This document shows positions 1 through 6,921 of a stretch of 6,921 bases of DNA, piece after piece. Source of the DNA: an uncultured Planctomycetaceae bacterium. GTDB lineage: Bacteria > Planctomycetota > Planctomycetia > Planctomycetales > Planctomycetaceae. The stretch is from assembly GCA_903921605.1 (NCBI GenBank), contig CAIXQV010000785.1, forward strand, positions 1 to 6,921. Direction: 5' to 3'. The notes below the pieces were generated by a model. It searched no databases. It was not told the origin of the DNA and worked only from the letters and a program-made list of their open reading frames with translations. A program made the position numbers and the translations under genes. The first letter of the stretch is position 1. The number at the start of each line of letters is the position of its first letter.

Positions 1-20
1 CTTTTCGCCCTGCAGCTGGC

Positions 21-58
21 AACAAAAAACGCTCGGTTCTGGAGAGAACCGAGCGTTT
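21..58 (-). terminator. Rho-independent terminator after the giant pseudopilin gene
   Basis: A perfect 14-base stem (58-45 with 40-27 on the minus strand, AAACGCTCGGTTCT and its complement) encloses a four-base loop CTCC. It runs directly into a T-tract: bases 29-24 give six T in a row on the minus strand, then GTT. It lies 26 bases after the stop codon at 85-87. On the plus strand no T-tract of this length follows, so it acts for the minus-strand genes. It marks the end of the transcription unit. Confidence 0.9.
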
Positions 59-84
59 GATGGTTGGAGTGCATTTAGGTCAGA

Positions 85-3000
85 CTATCTGAGTTCTGCC
101 TTGGCCTTAACGAGGCGTTTCCAGTCGAAATCACCTGTCCCAGGATCGAAGGCTTCGTACGCTTCTGTACGATCAATCACGAACACGGCCCGCTGCTGAT
201 CATTCGCTGGATCTCCGTCCTGATTCAGATCGTATCGCCCACCCACTTGTTGTAAGCCTGTTAACTGATCTTCGTAGACTTCAAAGTAAGCGGCTGTTCC
301 ATACACGATGAACGTATTGCTCACTGTCGTTGTGTTGTTCAGGATCTTGCTCAGAACTGCATGTCGCTGCATCGTCGTGTTAGTCTGCACATTGATGTTG
401 CCGTCGCCATCAGTGTCACCAGGCTTCTTATGGAACGGTCTATCGGCCAGTTCGAGCCAGTGTCGATTAGTTTCTGCATCATCACCACTGACCTCGTCCT
501 CAACTCCGTCTCCGTCGTCATCGCGATCCGTTCTAAGACGACGAAGCAAGGTGTGGTCCAGAAGCTCTTCTGAGCCAGCTGCCGCACCCATAGCTCCAAT
601 TGATCGGAACGGACGCGCATTAGGCGTTCCCGGGATAAAGTACTGTTTTGCCACGCTTGCTGTTGGATCCCAACTTGTCACAGCAGCGCCGTCTCGATCT
701 CTCGTAAAGTCACTGTAAAGATCTCTACTGCCCAGAGAGGGCGCGGAGGTCATGAATGGTGCATCTTCGCGGGTTGCTTCCCCAAGATCCGCAAGACCGG
801 GAACATCAGCCAGGAACGGGTTGTCGATCAATCCAGCAAGGACTTCACGATGCCGAATCATATTGATGTTGATCTTGCCGGGAATGCGAGTTTGGGCAAT
901 ATAGTTTCCAAGCATCTTATGTACTCGCGACTCGACCTCCACAAACTGCAGCAGTCGATACCAGCGGTTGTCACGAGCAGATTCGATTTCGGGCGTTTGT
1001 GAGGAGTCCGTGAAGTCAGGAAACAAGAACATAGCTTCACCAGTCGACAGCAAATCCGTTGAACCAGTTCCTGAAGGGGTCAACGGATCATTGAACGACT
1101 GCTGATAACCAGGGAATCGCATCCGACTCAGCCGCTGTGTGAGCAAACTCGGACCAACGACGGGCAGTGTCAGAAGTTCGCCGGTTGAAGCATAGTCTCG
1201 ATCAAAATGTGGCTGCCACAATTCCAGGGCAGCCGCTACGTTTGTTGCACTGACAGGCAACGTAGGGTCCGGCAAACAGGAGGAGTTAACTCCAAGGAGG
1301 TCACTCTTCGTTGTTGCGGCCGCACCCTTCAGAGTATTCCGTCGATACGGCGTAACCGCTTTGGCCTGACCAATGTTTTGAATCGTGTCATCGAGGGGCT
1401 CGCGTCGCTCTTCGCTTCGCACTGAAGCCAAATGCCCAGTTCCAGCACTCGAGTCAAATATTGTTGAAGGCGTGTCACTATTGGCGATGGGGAAGTCATC
1501 AAACGCGACTCGCATGCGATCAACTTCAATCCATGGGTTTTCTGTCTCATTCAATGATGGCATGTTTGGATTAGCCCTCCGATGCAGGACGAGGTCAAAT
1601 CCAAGATTCGAAACCCCATCAAAAGTGGTCCGCTGACCGTTTGCATTCTTGAAGGTGCTGTTCCCACCATAGGCAACCATTGTCTCCAGAAAATTACCTG
1701 ACGGTGCATCGAAGCGAGCTGAACCGTTTGTGCCGTCATGATCATCGTGAATCACATCGATATCGGTCAGCGGGCTGTAGCCCGGGTCTGTAGATCCAGA
1801 GCTGTTCAGCCCGGTTGGCAGCGTGATGTCGGCAGCGTCAGGTGCAATCAGTTCGTAGGTTCCATCAAATGTGCCAGCAACGATATCACCCGTGTCAACG
1901 AAGAAAGCGCTGGAAGCGAGTGCCGTATCATTCGCTACAGAGACTGAGAAGCGTCCGCCACCGCTTACGACATTCTCCGCATGATCAATGATGGCGATTT
2001 CTTCCAACGGAGCGGCAGGATTACCGAGTACAGCCGCTGCACCAGCACGGTCATAGCGTCCAAGTCGCCAAATAGCCTTGTCAGCGTTGTTACTTGCCGT
2101 AGCAGCCAGGTCCAGCGTAGTCGGACGCATGTTTTGCAGTTCGACGTACAGGAAGTCGCGGGCCATTGATTCGTCTGCGAATGGAGTCGCTGCATGGTTT
2201 GACCCTGGATTCGCTGAATGAATGCCCTGTGCTTCACTGATTGCAAGCTCCTGAGCTTCAACGCCGTACACCACACCCCGTTCCGGTACGCCAGTTCCAT
2301 TCACCGTCTGGTCTTCTGGGTACAGCCCATTCTTTGTGACGGCGGCAAAGTCCGAGTCGGTAGCGAGGCCAACTGCCATGTCAGCGCTATCGGGATTGTC
2401 ATCAAGCCCCCAGCCATTACCCAGGTTCTTGTCATACTCGAATCGTGTCATCACGTTATCAGTGTCCATCGCATCAACGAGGTTCACTGCGAATTGGGCC
2501 ATTCGACGCAACTGGTCGTGCGTGTAAAGCGAAGCTCCTTCTGCTGCTCCGGGGTCGTTATCTGCCGTGTAGTCAAGAGTCTTGACGGTCGCATCTACTC
2601 CCGCTCCACCTGTCGTGTAAAGAAGTACATAGATGTCACGGGCCAGTTTCTGTCGATCGCGGCGTGCCCAGAACTCACGGTCTTCAACGGTTTGCGGCGG
2701 GAATGCCACAGGACTTGCCGCGGTCCAGGTAGGTAGCGGAGAAGCAATTGTTGCTGCCTCTGATGCTGGTGGATGTTCAATCAGCGGTCTGAAATTCAGA
2801 CCAGATCGCTGTATGTGAGACAAGAATCGAGGCGTGCCTTCCTGGGGAACCTGCTGATTCCGATCCACGTCCAGGATTCGGTTTGGACTTATCGGCATCT
2901 GCCCGAGGAGTTGACGACCTTCTCCCGATTCAAAGTTCAGCAAGCGGCGAACCTGTGGACGGAAAGGATCAGTGGCGCTGTATGGCTTTCCATCTGTTGC

Positions 3001-5427
3001 GGTACCGCCGAATGCTGGCGGGAACTCAAAGAAGCCATCGCCATCGGGAAACCCATCATTGTTATTGTCTGCTCCATCAGTATCCGTATTGAACTCCCAT
3101 GCGCGGTTGATGGTGTCCACATCAGCCTGACCGTTGGCATTCTTCACACCGGAGACAAACGCCGTTGTGGGGCTTGTCAGGTCCCTCAGGTTGTCGATAA
3201 CTCCATCACCGTCATCATCAACTCCCGCAATCCCTGGTCTGCCATCTGCACCAAAGGGGCTTCGCATCAGGAACCGATGAAGGCTGTTGCTGATTGTTGT
3301 AAAACGAGACCGAACTCCTGAACTTGTTGTTTCATCAAATCTGAAAGCATCAACGCTCAGGTCGAAGCCGTAGGGAGCGAGGCTTGTCACTCGATCACTC
3401 AATGTTTCCTTGTATCCACCACCGGGCGGTTCGGGCAGGTGAAGGGCCAGCAGATCACCCGCACCAAAAACACGATCAAAATCGCGGTCTGATAACTCTG
3501 GATCAAAAACGGATTCCAGAGCGTCTTCAAACAACGGATCTAAAAACGGATTGGTGAGTAAGTCGTCTCCGCCAGCATTGTCAAAGGTGCCGTTTTGACC
3601 AAACCAATAACGTGGCACTGTTCCGTCCACATCGCGAACTAACGAGTAACCGTTGAAACTCAGAAACCGTTCTGGGCCATAAGTCGCAGTGTCGTGTTGC
3701 ATCAACGGAAGGCGGATGTCACCAGCCAGCGGAAAACTGGAACCAGAATATACACCTTGCGTTCCCTGATGAGTTCGTCCGGTGCCTGCATAGTCCATCG
3801 GTGTTCCAAACCCGCGAACGCGACCACCCCCCGTAACGATCTCTCCGTCAGCACGATCCTGATTGTCATCGAAACCGTTTCGACCACTTCCTGTCAGCGC
3901 CCCACCGTATCGAATTCCGCTACTGCCCGTTGCTTGCCCCTGACCCGACCGACCTGGCCGTGGAAGATCAGCCACCAGAAAAGTACCACCTGGCTTCACC
4001 GTGTTGAAGAGTCGTTCGTTTTCGCCCCAACGCCCGGAAGCAAGATCCTTAAGCTTTGACGTGTCTGATGGGTCGATCTTGGCACGGCCAGTAAGTAACC
4101 AGATCCATTCCATGTTCGCCTGTTCAACATTATTTGTTGGTAGCTTGCCGTAGTGATGCATGAATTGAGGTGGTACGTCGGCATCGGCTGCATTCCCCAA
4201 ATTCGTCCGCAGCGACCAAAGAGGATTGATCTCATTTGGTCCCAGCCCCACACCCGATTTGGACAAAAACTGCTCAGCAATTAGTCCTGAGCCCGCGATC
4301 GTCTGCAGGTTTCCTGAACGATTCAAGCCGGCAAGGTTTCCATGCACATTCAGATTGACCAATCCATCCAGATCGTAGATCGTGAATGAATGGAGAACCG
4401 TGTACAGCTTTCCATTCGAGTCTTCCTGCACTGGGAAATGCGTGTCGATCCAAATCCCTTCACGGATATTGTCACCATCGTTGTCGGCATCTAATTCATA
4501 GACGCCTGGATTGGACCCCGTCCAGATTCCTAATTCACCAATGATACCGTTGTTGCCAGCACCTGTTGGACTGTCGGCGGGATAAAATGGAAAGCCACCG
4601 CTTCCAAGCGGAGCTGATAACAAAGAGTTTTCTGCCGTTGTCAGAAAGCGAAACGCTTTTGCTCCGGTCGTCGGTGAAACCACAATGTGTGAAGGATGAG
4701 GGCGAAACGATCTGGCAGCGAACGACGTGCCTGTTGTCCGATCAACGCCATCAAATGCTGTCGCCCAGTTCAAGTCCGTGGGCGTTGTGTTTCCACCGAA
4801 GCCGTTCGACGCAGCAGTTTTCATGTACTGCGGACGGAAGAACGACGGAATGATGACAGGAACACGCTCGAAGCGTGGGTTTGCCCCTGTTCCATTATCC
4901 CGGATCGCCCAGCCTTTGTAGGCGAGAAATATGTTATTGATATCCGGATAAGTGTAGTCAACGTCCGGCGCAGGACGGGGGACTGGGCGGTCTTCCTGCC
5001 CGTTTCGAGCGGCGGGCGAATCTACAAAGTTGAGCCAGTCGTTACCTGCGGGACCGGCCGCAACAGGCAAGCCGCCAGAATAGTTGACTGAGATCCCATC
5101 GCCGGAGTGCGGAGCTAAGTCGCCACCTACCATCGTAGCCACCATACTCAACTTGCGATCCCTGCTGCGGAGAGCACTGTATCGTAAATCGGGGCGATTG
5201 GATGGGCCCGTAATGATCTGCTCTAATGGATGATCCCAGACATTGTCAGGGTCTTCCGGTTCCGATTTTTCCGCTTCACTGAAGAACTCCGCAGCGGCTC
5301 GTTCCTGAGAAGAGAAAGTAAAGAATACCATCCCGGAAAAGGCCAGTAGTCCCAAAAGAGCAATCACGATGATAAGAGTGGAACCGCGTCGCGAAGCAGA
5401 TGCTCTGAGTGATATGTAGGTCTTCAT
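85..5427 (-). CDS. Giant GspK/PilX-like minor pseudopilin (1780 aa), intact
   Basis: This is a single uninterrupted reading frame that starts at ATG 5427-5425, ten bases after an AGGAG, and ends at TAG. The N-terminus has a short basic leader (K2, R8, R13, R14), a likely prepilin peptidase site G15|S16, and one hydrophobic helix, about residues 16-38. The +5 residue is Ile20, not Glu, as is usual for GspK/PilX-type tip subunits. Two GspK-style motifs are visible: DLDGLVNLNV at 352-361 and PGKININM at 1516-1523, followed by REVLAGL. Other blocks are QFAVNLVDAMD (978-988), a FLYVELQN segment (1092-1099) and a C-terminal region containing ILNNTTTVSNTF and YFEVYED. DxDxDG loops occur near 313, 737, 782, 1634, 1671 and 1733. 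GspK is normally about 300-350 residues, so this is unusually long. Large prepilin-like 'Verru_Chthon cassette A' proteins are a comparable family. It is probably exported and assembled through its N-terminal helix, with a huge extracytoplasmic head. Pseudopilin class is fairly sure; the exact role is unknown. Confidence 0.85.
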   Translation of the reverse strand: MKTYISLRASASRRGSTLIIVIALLGLLAFSGMVFFTFSSQERAAAEFFSEAEKSEPEDPDNVWDHPLEQIITGPSNRPDLRYSALRSRDRKLSMVATMVGGDLAPHSGDGISVNYSGGLPVAAGPAGNDWLNFVDSPAARNGQEDRPVPRPAPDVDYTYPDINNIFLAYKGWAIRDNGTGANPRFERVPVIIPSFFRPQYMKTAASNGFGGNTTPTDLNWATAFDGVDRTTGTSFAARSFRPHPSHIVVSPTTGAKAFRFLTTAENSLLSAPLGSGGFPFYPADSPTGAGNNGIIGELGIWTGSNPGVYELDADNDGDNIREGIWIDTHFPVQEDSNGKLYTVLHSFTIYDLDGLVNLNVHGNLAGLNRSGNLQTIAGSGLIAEQFLSKSGVGLGPNEINPLWSLRTNLGNAADADVPPQFMHHYGKLPTNNVEQANMEWIWLLTGRAKIDPSDTSKLKDLASGRWGENERLFNTVKPGGTFLVADLPRPGRSGQGQATGSSGIRYGGALTGSGRNGFDDNQDRADGEIVTGGGRVRGFGTPMDYAGTGRTHQGTQGVYSGSSFPLAGDIRLPLMQHDTATYGPERFLSFNGYSLVRDVDGTVPRYWFGQNGTFDNAGGDDLLTNPFLDPLFEDALESVFDPELSDRDFDRVFGAGDLLALHLPEPPGGGYKETLSDRVTSLAPYGFDLSVDAFRFDETTSSGVRSRFTTISNSLHRFLMRSPFGADGRPGIAGVDDDGDGVIDNLRDLTSPTTAFVSGVKNANGQADVDTINRAWEFNTDTDGADNNNDGFPDGDGFFEFPPAFGGTATDGKPYSATDPFRPQVRRLLNFESGEGRQLLGQMPISPNRILDVDRNQQVPQEGTPRFLSHIQRSGLNFRPLIEHPPASEAATIASPLPTWTAASPVAFPPQTVEDREFWARRDRQKLARDIYVLLYTTGGAGVDATVKTLDYTADNDPGAAEGASLYTHDQLRRMAQFAVNLVDAMDTDNVMTRFEYDKNLGNGWGLDDNPDSADMAVGLATDSDFAAVTKNGLYPEDQTVNGTGVPERGVVYGVEAQELAISEAQGIHSANPGSNHAATPFADESMARDFLYVELQNMRPTTLDLAATASNNADKAIWRLGRYDRAGAAAVLGNPAAPLEEIAIIDHAENVVSGGGRFSVSVANDTALASSAFFVDTGDIVAGTFDGTYELIAPDAADITLPTGLNSSGSTDPGYSPLTDIDVIHDDHDGTNGSARFDAPSGNFLETMVAYGGNSTFKNANGQRTTFDGVSNLGFDLVLHRRANPNMPSLNETENPWIEVDRMRVAFDDFPIANSDTPSTIFDSSAGTGHLASVRSEERREPLDDTIQNIGQAKAVTPYRRNTLKGAAATTKSDLLGVNSSCLPDPTLPVSATNVAAALELWQPHFDRDYASTGELLTLPVVGPSLLTQRLSRMRFPGYQQSFNDPLTPSGTGSTDLLSTGEAMFLFPDFTDSSQTPEIESARDNRWYRLLQFVEVESRVHKMLGNYIAQTRIPGKININMIRHREVLAGLIDNPFLADVPGLADLGEATREDAPFMTSAPSLGSRDLYSDFTRDRDGAAVTSWDPTASVAKQYFIPGTPNARPFRSIGAMGAAAGSEELLDHTLLRRLRTDRDDDGDGVEDEVSGDDAETNRHWLELADRPFHKKPGDTDGDGNINVQTNTTMQRHAVLSKILNNTTTVSNTFIVYGTAAYFEVYEDQLTGLQQVGGRYDLNQDGDPANDQQRAVFVIDRTEAYEAFDPGTGDFDWKRLVKAKAELR
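5314..5427 (-). other. Prepilin-type leader and N-terminal membrane helix
   Basis: These are residues 1-38 of the giant protein. The order is a basic leader ending RRG, then S16-T-L-I-I, then an unbroken hydrophobic stretch to F38, followed by the charged SSQERAAAEFF. This is the layout of a prepilin processed after Gly by a PilD/GspO-type peptidase. The usual Glu at mature position 5 is replaced by Ile. In GspK that absence fits a subunit at the tip, which has no pilin above it to contact. The alternative is an ordinary signal anchor that is not cleaved. Confidence 0.75.
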
Positions 5428-5436
5428 GTTTTTTCA

Positions 5437-5474
5437 GCTCCTGCTGACCGGACCTGGCCCGCCGGATCGGGAGC
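5437..5474 (-). promoter_or_regulatory. Hairpin covering the ribosome binding site
   Basis: Read on the minus strand, GCTCC (5474-5470) can pair with GGAGC (5441-5437), which includes most of the Shine-Dalgarno sequence. Inside this, GATCCGG (5468-5462) can pair with CCGGTC (5451-5446) with one bulged T, leaving a ten-base loop. A competing small hairpin, CAGC-AGGA-GCTG, would put the same bases in its loop. Such a structure could lower translation of the downstream giant gene relative to the J-like gene. This is inference from base pairing only. Confidence 0.35.
5438..5442 (-). promoter_or_regulatory. Shine-Dalgarno sequence of the giant pseudopilin gene
   Basis: On the minus strand AGGAG is followed by ten bases (CTGAAAAAAC) and then ATG. 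This supports the start chosen for the 1780-codon gene, since the leader then has a typical length for a prepilin. Four of the five bases lie in a possible hairpin stem (5437-5474). Confidence 0.7.
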
Positions 5475-5524
5475 AACCTTGAATATGGTTCTGGAAAGAG
5501 ATGCCTTGTTCTGATCCCGAAATA

Positions 5525-5549
5525 GGCCGAAGGAAGATTGCCTCCGACC
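5525..5549 (-). other. Intergenic stem-loop with GU pairs
   Basis: The minus-strand RNA reads GGUCGGAGG, a seven-base loop CAAUCUU, then CCUUCGGCC. All nine positions pair, two of them as G-U. On the plus strand the same two positions are C-A mismatches, so the structure is only complete in RNA made in the direction of the genes. No U-tract follows, so it is not a typical intrinsic terminator. It may be a processing or stability element between the J-like and K-like cistrons. Confidence 0.45.
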
Positions 5550-5608
5550 GTATTCTTTTCTAACCGCACGGGCTGCACATTCCTGGTAAAGGCCGTGACG
5601 CCCAAGCC

Positions 5609-5641
5609 CACATTTTAACGGCAGTGCCTGTCACACATTTT
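5609..5641. repeat. Short direct repeat around a GGCAGTGCC palindrome; REP-like
   Basis: CACATTTT occurs at 5609-5616 and again at 5634-5641. Between the copies lies CGGCAGTGCCTGTCA, containing GGCAGTGCC (5620-5628), which is an inverted repeat with one central base. The motif 'TGTGTGACAGGCACTGCC' on the minus strand resembles short interspersed REP-type sequences that many bacteria carry between genes. Only one copy is in the window, so its status as a genomic repeat is a guess. Confidence 0.35.
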
Positions 5642-5692
5642 GCTAACTCAACAACGTTCAGTTGCGCACATGAAATACCGTCGCTCTGATGT

Positions 5693-6921
5693 CTATTTCT
5701 TTACATCCGTCGTAGGAATGACTAACGACAACTGCCGCATATTATCCGACGTTTTGTCATGAAAACGGAACGTCAGACGAATTGACTGCAAAGGACGTCG
5801 GTTATCAAAAGACTCCCAGGTGATCTCATTATTCGATTCAGTGGTTCTGCGTCCAATCGCTGCGGGAAAAGTTGGTGGTGTACCGGATGACTCTGTATTC
5901 CCGCTGGTATCAACATCTACCCCGGCAATCATTCGATATGCGATCATGAAACGAGGTTCATCCACTTCCTGATCGTAACCCTTGTCAAAAAGCAGATCGC
6001 TGTTGTCTGCACGATTGACAAAGACAACGTCCCCTACGTTGTACGCGAGATTCGGCTGCCAGAAGCCTCTGTTAACAGGTTGTTCAACGGAAGGATCAGG
6101 CATCGTTGCCGGAGATGGCCCATTCGGCCAACGAGGCGGATAATACGTATAGGGTAGATACGGCGGGTGTAATTCTGCAAAGCTTGCGGCACCGCCACTC
6201 CCGTCAGAGTCAAATCCAGCCGCCGAGGGGTGCCACGTGTCAAATACGGCTCCCGGGTTGACCCCCGAAATTGGACCATATTGCGGATTGTGACATCGCG
6301 ACAAGTGATAGTCACCGACTTCACCCGTTGCAAAGTTACGTGAAGAATGTCCCGGAACCACGAAGCGTTGCAGACGCTGGTCCCATAACTCCACCTTCAT
6401 TTCATGAACATTGGACAGCAAAAGATCTTCAACGCGCCGAACCCCACCTCGTCCTTCAGACGCCGCTGAGTCAAACTCAGAGACGACACCGTTAGCATTA
6501 AGCGTGACTGGAGTATTGACAACGTCCATTGGATTGCCGTTGCCCAGTACTGTGTTGCTGTCGGCTGCTGTGGAATCCGGGGGAATCGTTTCGACACGGC
6601 ACGAATTCTGAGGGAAATTGAAGTTCAGTGACGAAGTTTCCGCGTGCGTGTAACGACCAATAAATAATGATGGAGATGTTGCATTTGCAATTCTGGAGTG
6701 TTCGCGAGATCGTCTCGATAACGGATTAGAATTAAAACCCCAGCGGCGCGCTGGATTCGCCAGAACCTCTGATGCTGCCCCCATTGTTTCGTTGCTGAGA
6801 GCGTCCACGCCCAGAACGGCAGCACTCTGGTTACTGCCCGAGAAACTTGCGAAAGCCGCATGGTCAAACAACAACTGAAAGTCATTCGACAGTGTCCCGC
6901 CAACTCCGTCGGGAATGAAAC
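5693..6921 (-). CDS. GspJ-like pseudopilin, C-terminal part (5' end outside window)
   Basis: The frame is open through the right edge; residues before the TTG at 6874-6872 continue as FIPDGVGGTLSNDFQ, so the true start lies outside and about 408 residues are visible. It ends at TAG 5695-5693. Features supporting a J-type minor pseudopilin are VEDLLLSNVHEMKVELWD (about 6384-6437), the usual GspJ block reporting strand contacts, and a C-terminal RPLQSIRLTFRFHD...MRQLSLVIP (about 5705-5795), matching the closing beta-strands of GspJ-like proteins. Between these lies a Pro/Gly/Tyr-rich linker (LPYTYYPPRWPNG) and a W...AYNVGD module (listed separately). GspJ is normally about 200 residues, so this one is enlarged. 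The prepilin leader cannot be seen here. It lies 265 bases upstream of the GspK-like gene on the same strand, as J precedes K in gsp operons. J-like assignment is probable, not certain. Confidence 0.75.
   Translation of the reverse strand, partial: FIPDGVGGTLSNDFQLLFDHAAFASFSGSNQSAAVLGVDALSNETMGAASEVLANPARRWGFNSNPLSRRSREHSRIANATSPSLFIGRYTHAETSSLNFNFPQNSCRVETIPPDSTAADSNTVLGNGNPMDVVNTPVTLNANGVVSEFDSAASEGRGGVRRVEDLLLSNVHEMKVELWDQRLQRFVVPGHSSRNFATGEVGDYHLSRCHNPQYGPISGVNPGAVFDTWHPSAAGFDSDGSGGAASFAELHPPYLPYTYYPPRWPNGPSPATMPDPSVEQPVNRGFWQPNLAYNVGDVVFVNRADNSDLLFDKGYDQEVDEPRFMIAYRMIAGVDVDTSGNTESSGTPPTFPAAIGRRTTESNNEITWESFDNRRPLQSIRLTFRFHDKTSDNMRQLSLVIPTTDVKK
5816..6061 (-). other. Embedded phage-structural/CBM-like module within the GspJ-like protein
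   Basis: The encoded segment opens with WQPNLAYNVGDVVF, continues to YRMIAGVDVDTSG with FPAAIGRRTTESNNEITW, and closes on WESF. The pattern W..(N/T).AY..GD.V....Y....AG.SG...P.(F/W)P...G.T......W is a common repeat in phage tail and structural proteins and resembles CBM5/12-type small beta domains. The copy here carries an extra acidic insert (DLLFDKGYDQEVDEPRF) between the first and second halves. The match is by eye to a remembered pattern. A role in binding sugar or protein would be inference. Confidence 0.5.

Noticed and set aside
308..718. Plus-strand open frame of 136 aa
   Set aside because: It is antisense to the conserved C-terminal region of the giant gene and has a low-complexity Ser/Arg stretch typical of a reverse shadow frame.
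2218..3321. Plus-strand open frames at 2218-2736 (172 aa) and 2773-3321 (182 aa)
   Set aside because: They lie antisense to the intact giant gene, show no recognisable domain, are rich in Cys/Arg/Ile as expected for shadow translation, and have no convincing ribosome binding site.
5276..5611. Minus-strand 111-aa frame spanning the gap and the start of the giant gene
   Set aside because: It overlaps the prepilin leader region out of frame by about 150 bases, lacks a Shine-Dalgarno sequence and has no recognisable features.
5428..5692. A separate promoter for the giant gene in the gap
   Set aside because: No -35/-10 pair with acceptable spacing was found by eye; the TAAAAT near 5615 has no matching -35 at 16-18 bases.
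6872..6874. TTG as start of the J-like gene
   Set aside because: The frame stays open with plausible protein sequence (GGTLSNDFQ) to the edge, and a prepilin leader would be expected well before this point, so the gene is cut by the window.
1..6921. CRISPR arrays, tRNA or rRNA genes, insertion sequences, integrase or transposase genes
   Set aside because: No arrays of repeats, cloverleaf-like structures or transposase motifs were seen; nearly all of the window is coding for the two pseudopilin-like proteins.

Overview
The window holds two large protein-coding genes on the minus strand, and both look like minor pseudopilins (type IV pilus / type II secretion family). They fill nearly the whole window. 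Their size, the abundance of acidic DxDGDG loops and the remembered family resemblance of several blocks (QFAVNLVDAMD, the C-terminal NTFIVYG...YFEVYED region, the WESFDNRRPL...RLTFRF block) point to a member of the Planctomycetota, or more broadly the PVC group. That assignment is from pattern memory, not from a database search.

Layout, read in the direction of transcription (right to left). (1) 6921-5693: the C-terminal part of a GspJ-like pseudopilin. Its start, and with it any prepilin leader, lies beyond the right edge. It carries an embedded 'W..N.AYNVGD...W' module resembling repeats found in phage structural and carbohydrate-binding proteins. (2) 5692-5428: a 265-base gap with a GU-containing hairpin, a 25-base-period direct repeat that looks REP-like, and a hairpin that overlaps the next gene's Shine-Dalgarno sequence. 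(3) 5427-85: one intact 1780-codon gene for a giant GspK/PilX-like pseudopilin. It has a type III-like leader (RRG|S), one N-terminal membrane helix, two GspK-style NLN/ININ motifs about 1160 residues apart, and six calcium-loop-like DxDxDG segments. (4) 84-1: a strong Rho-independent terminator that ends the transcription unit.

Working model: the J-like and K-like proteins are the last two genes of a pseudopilin operon whose other members lie to the right. In type II secretion, GspJ and GspK (with GspI) form the tip complex that starts pseudopilus assembly. Here the K-like subunit is more than five times the usual size, so the tip, if one forms, would carry a very large, probably calcium-stabilised extracytoplasmic head. 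The secreted or bound partner cannot be told from the sequence.
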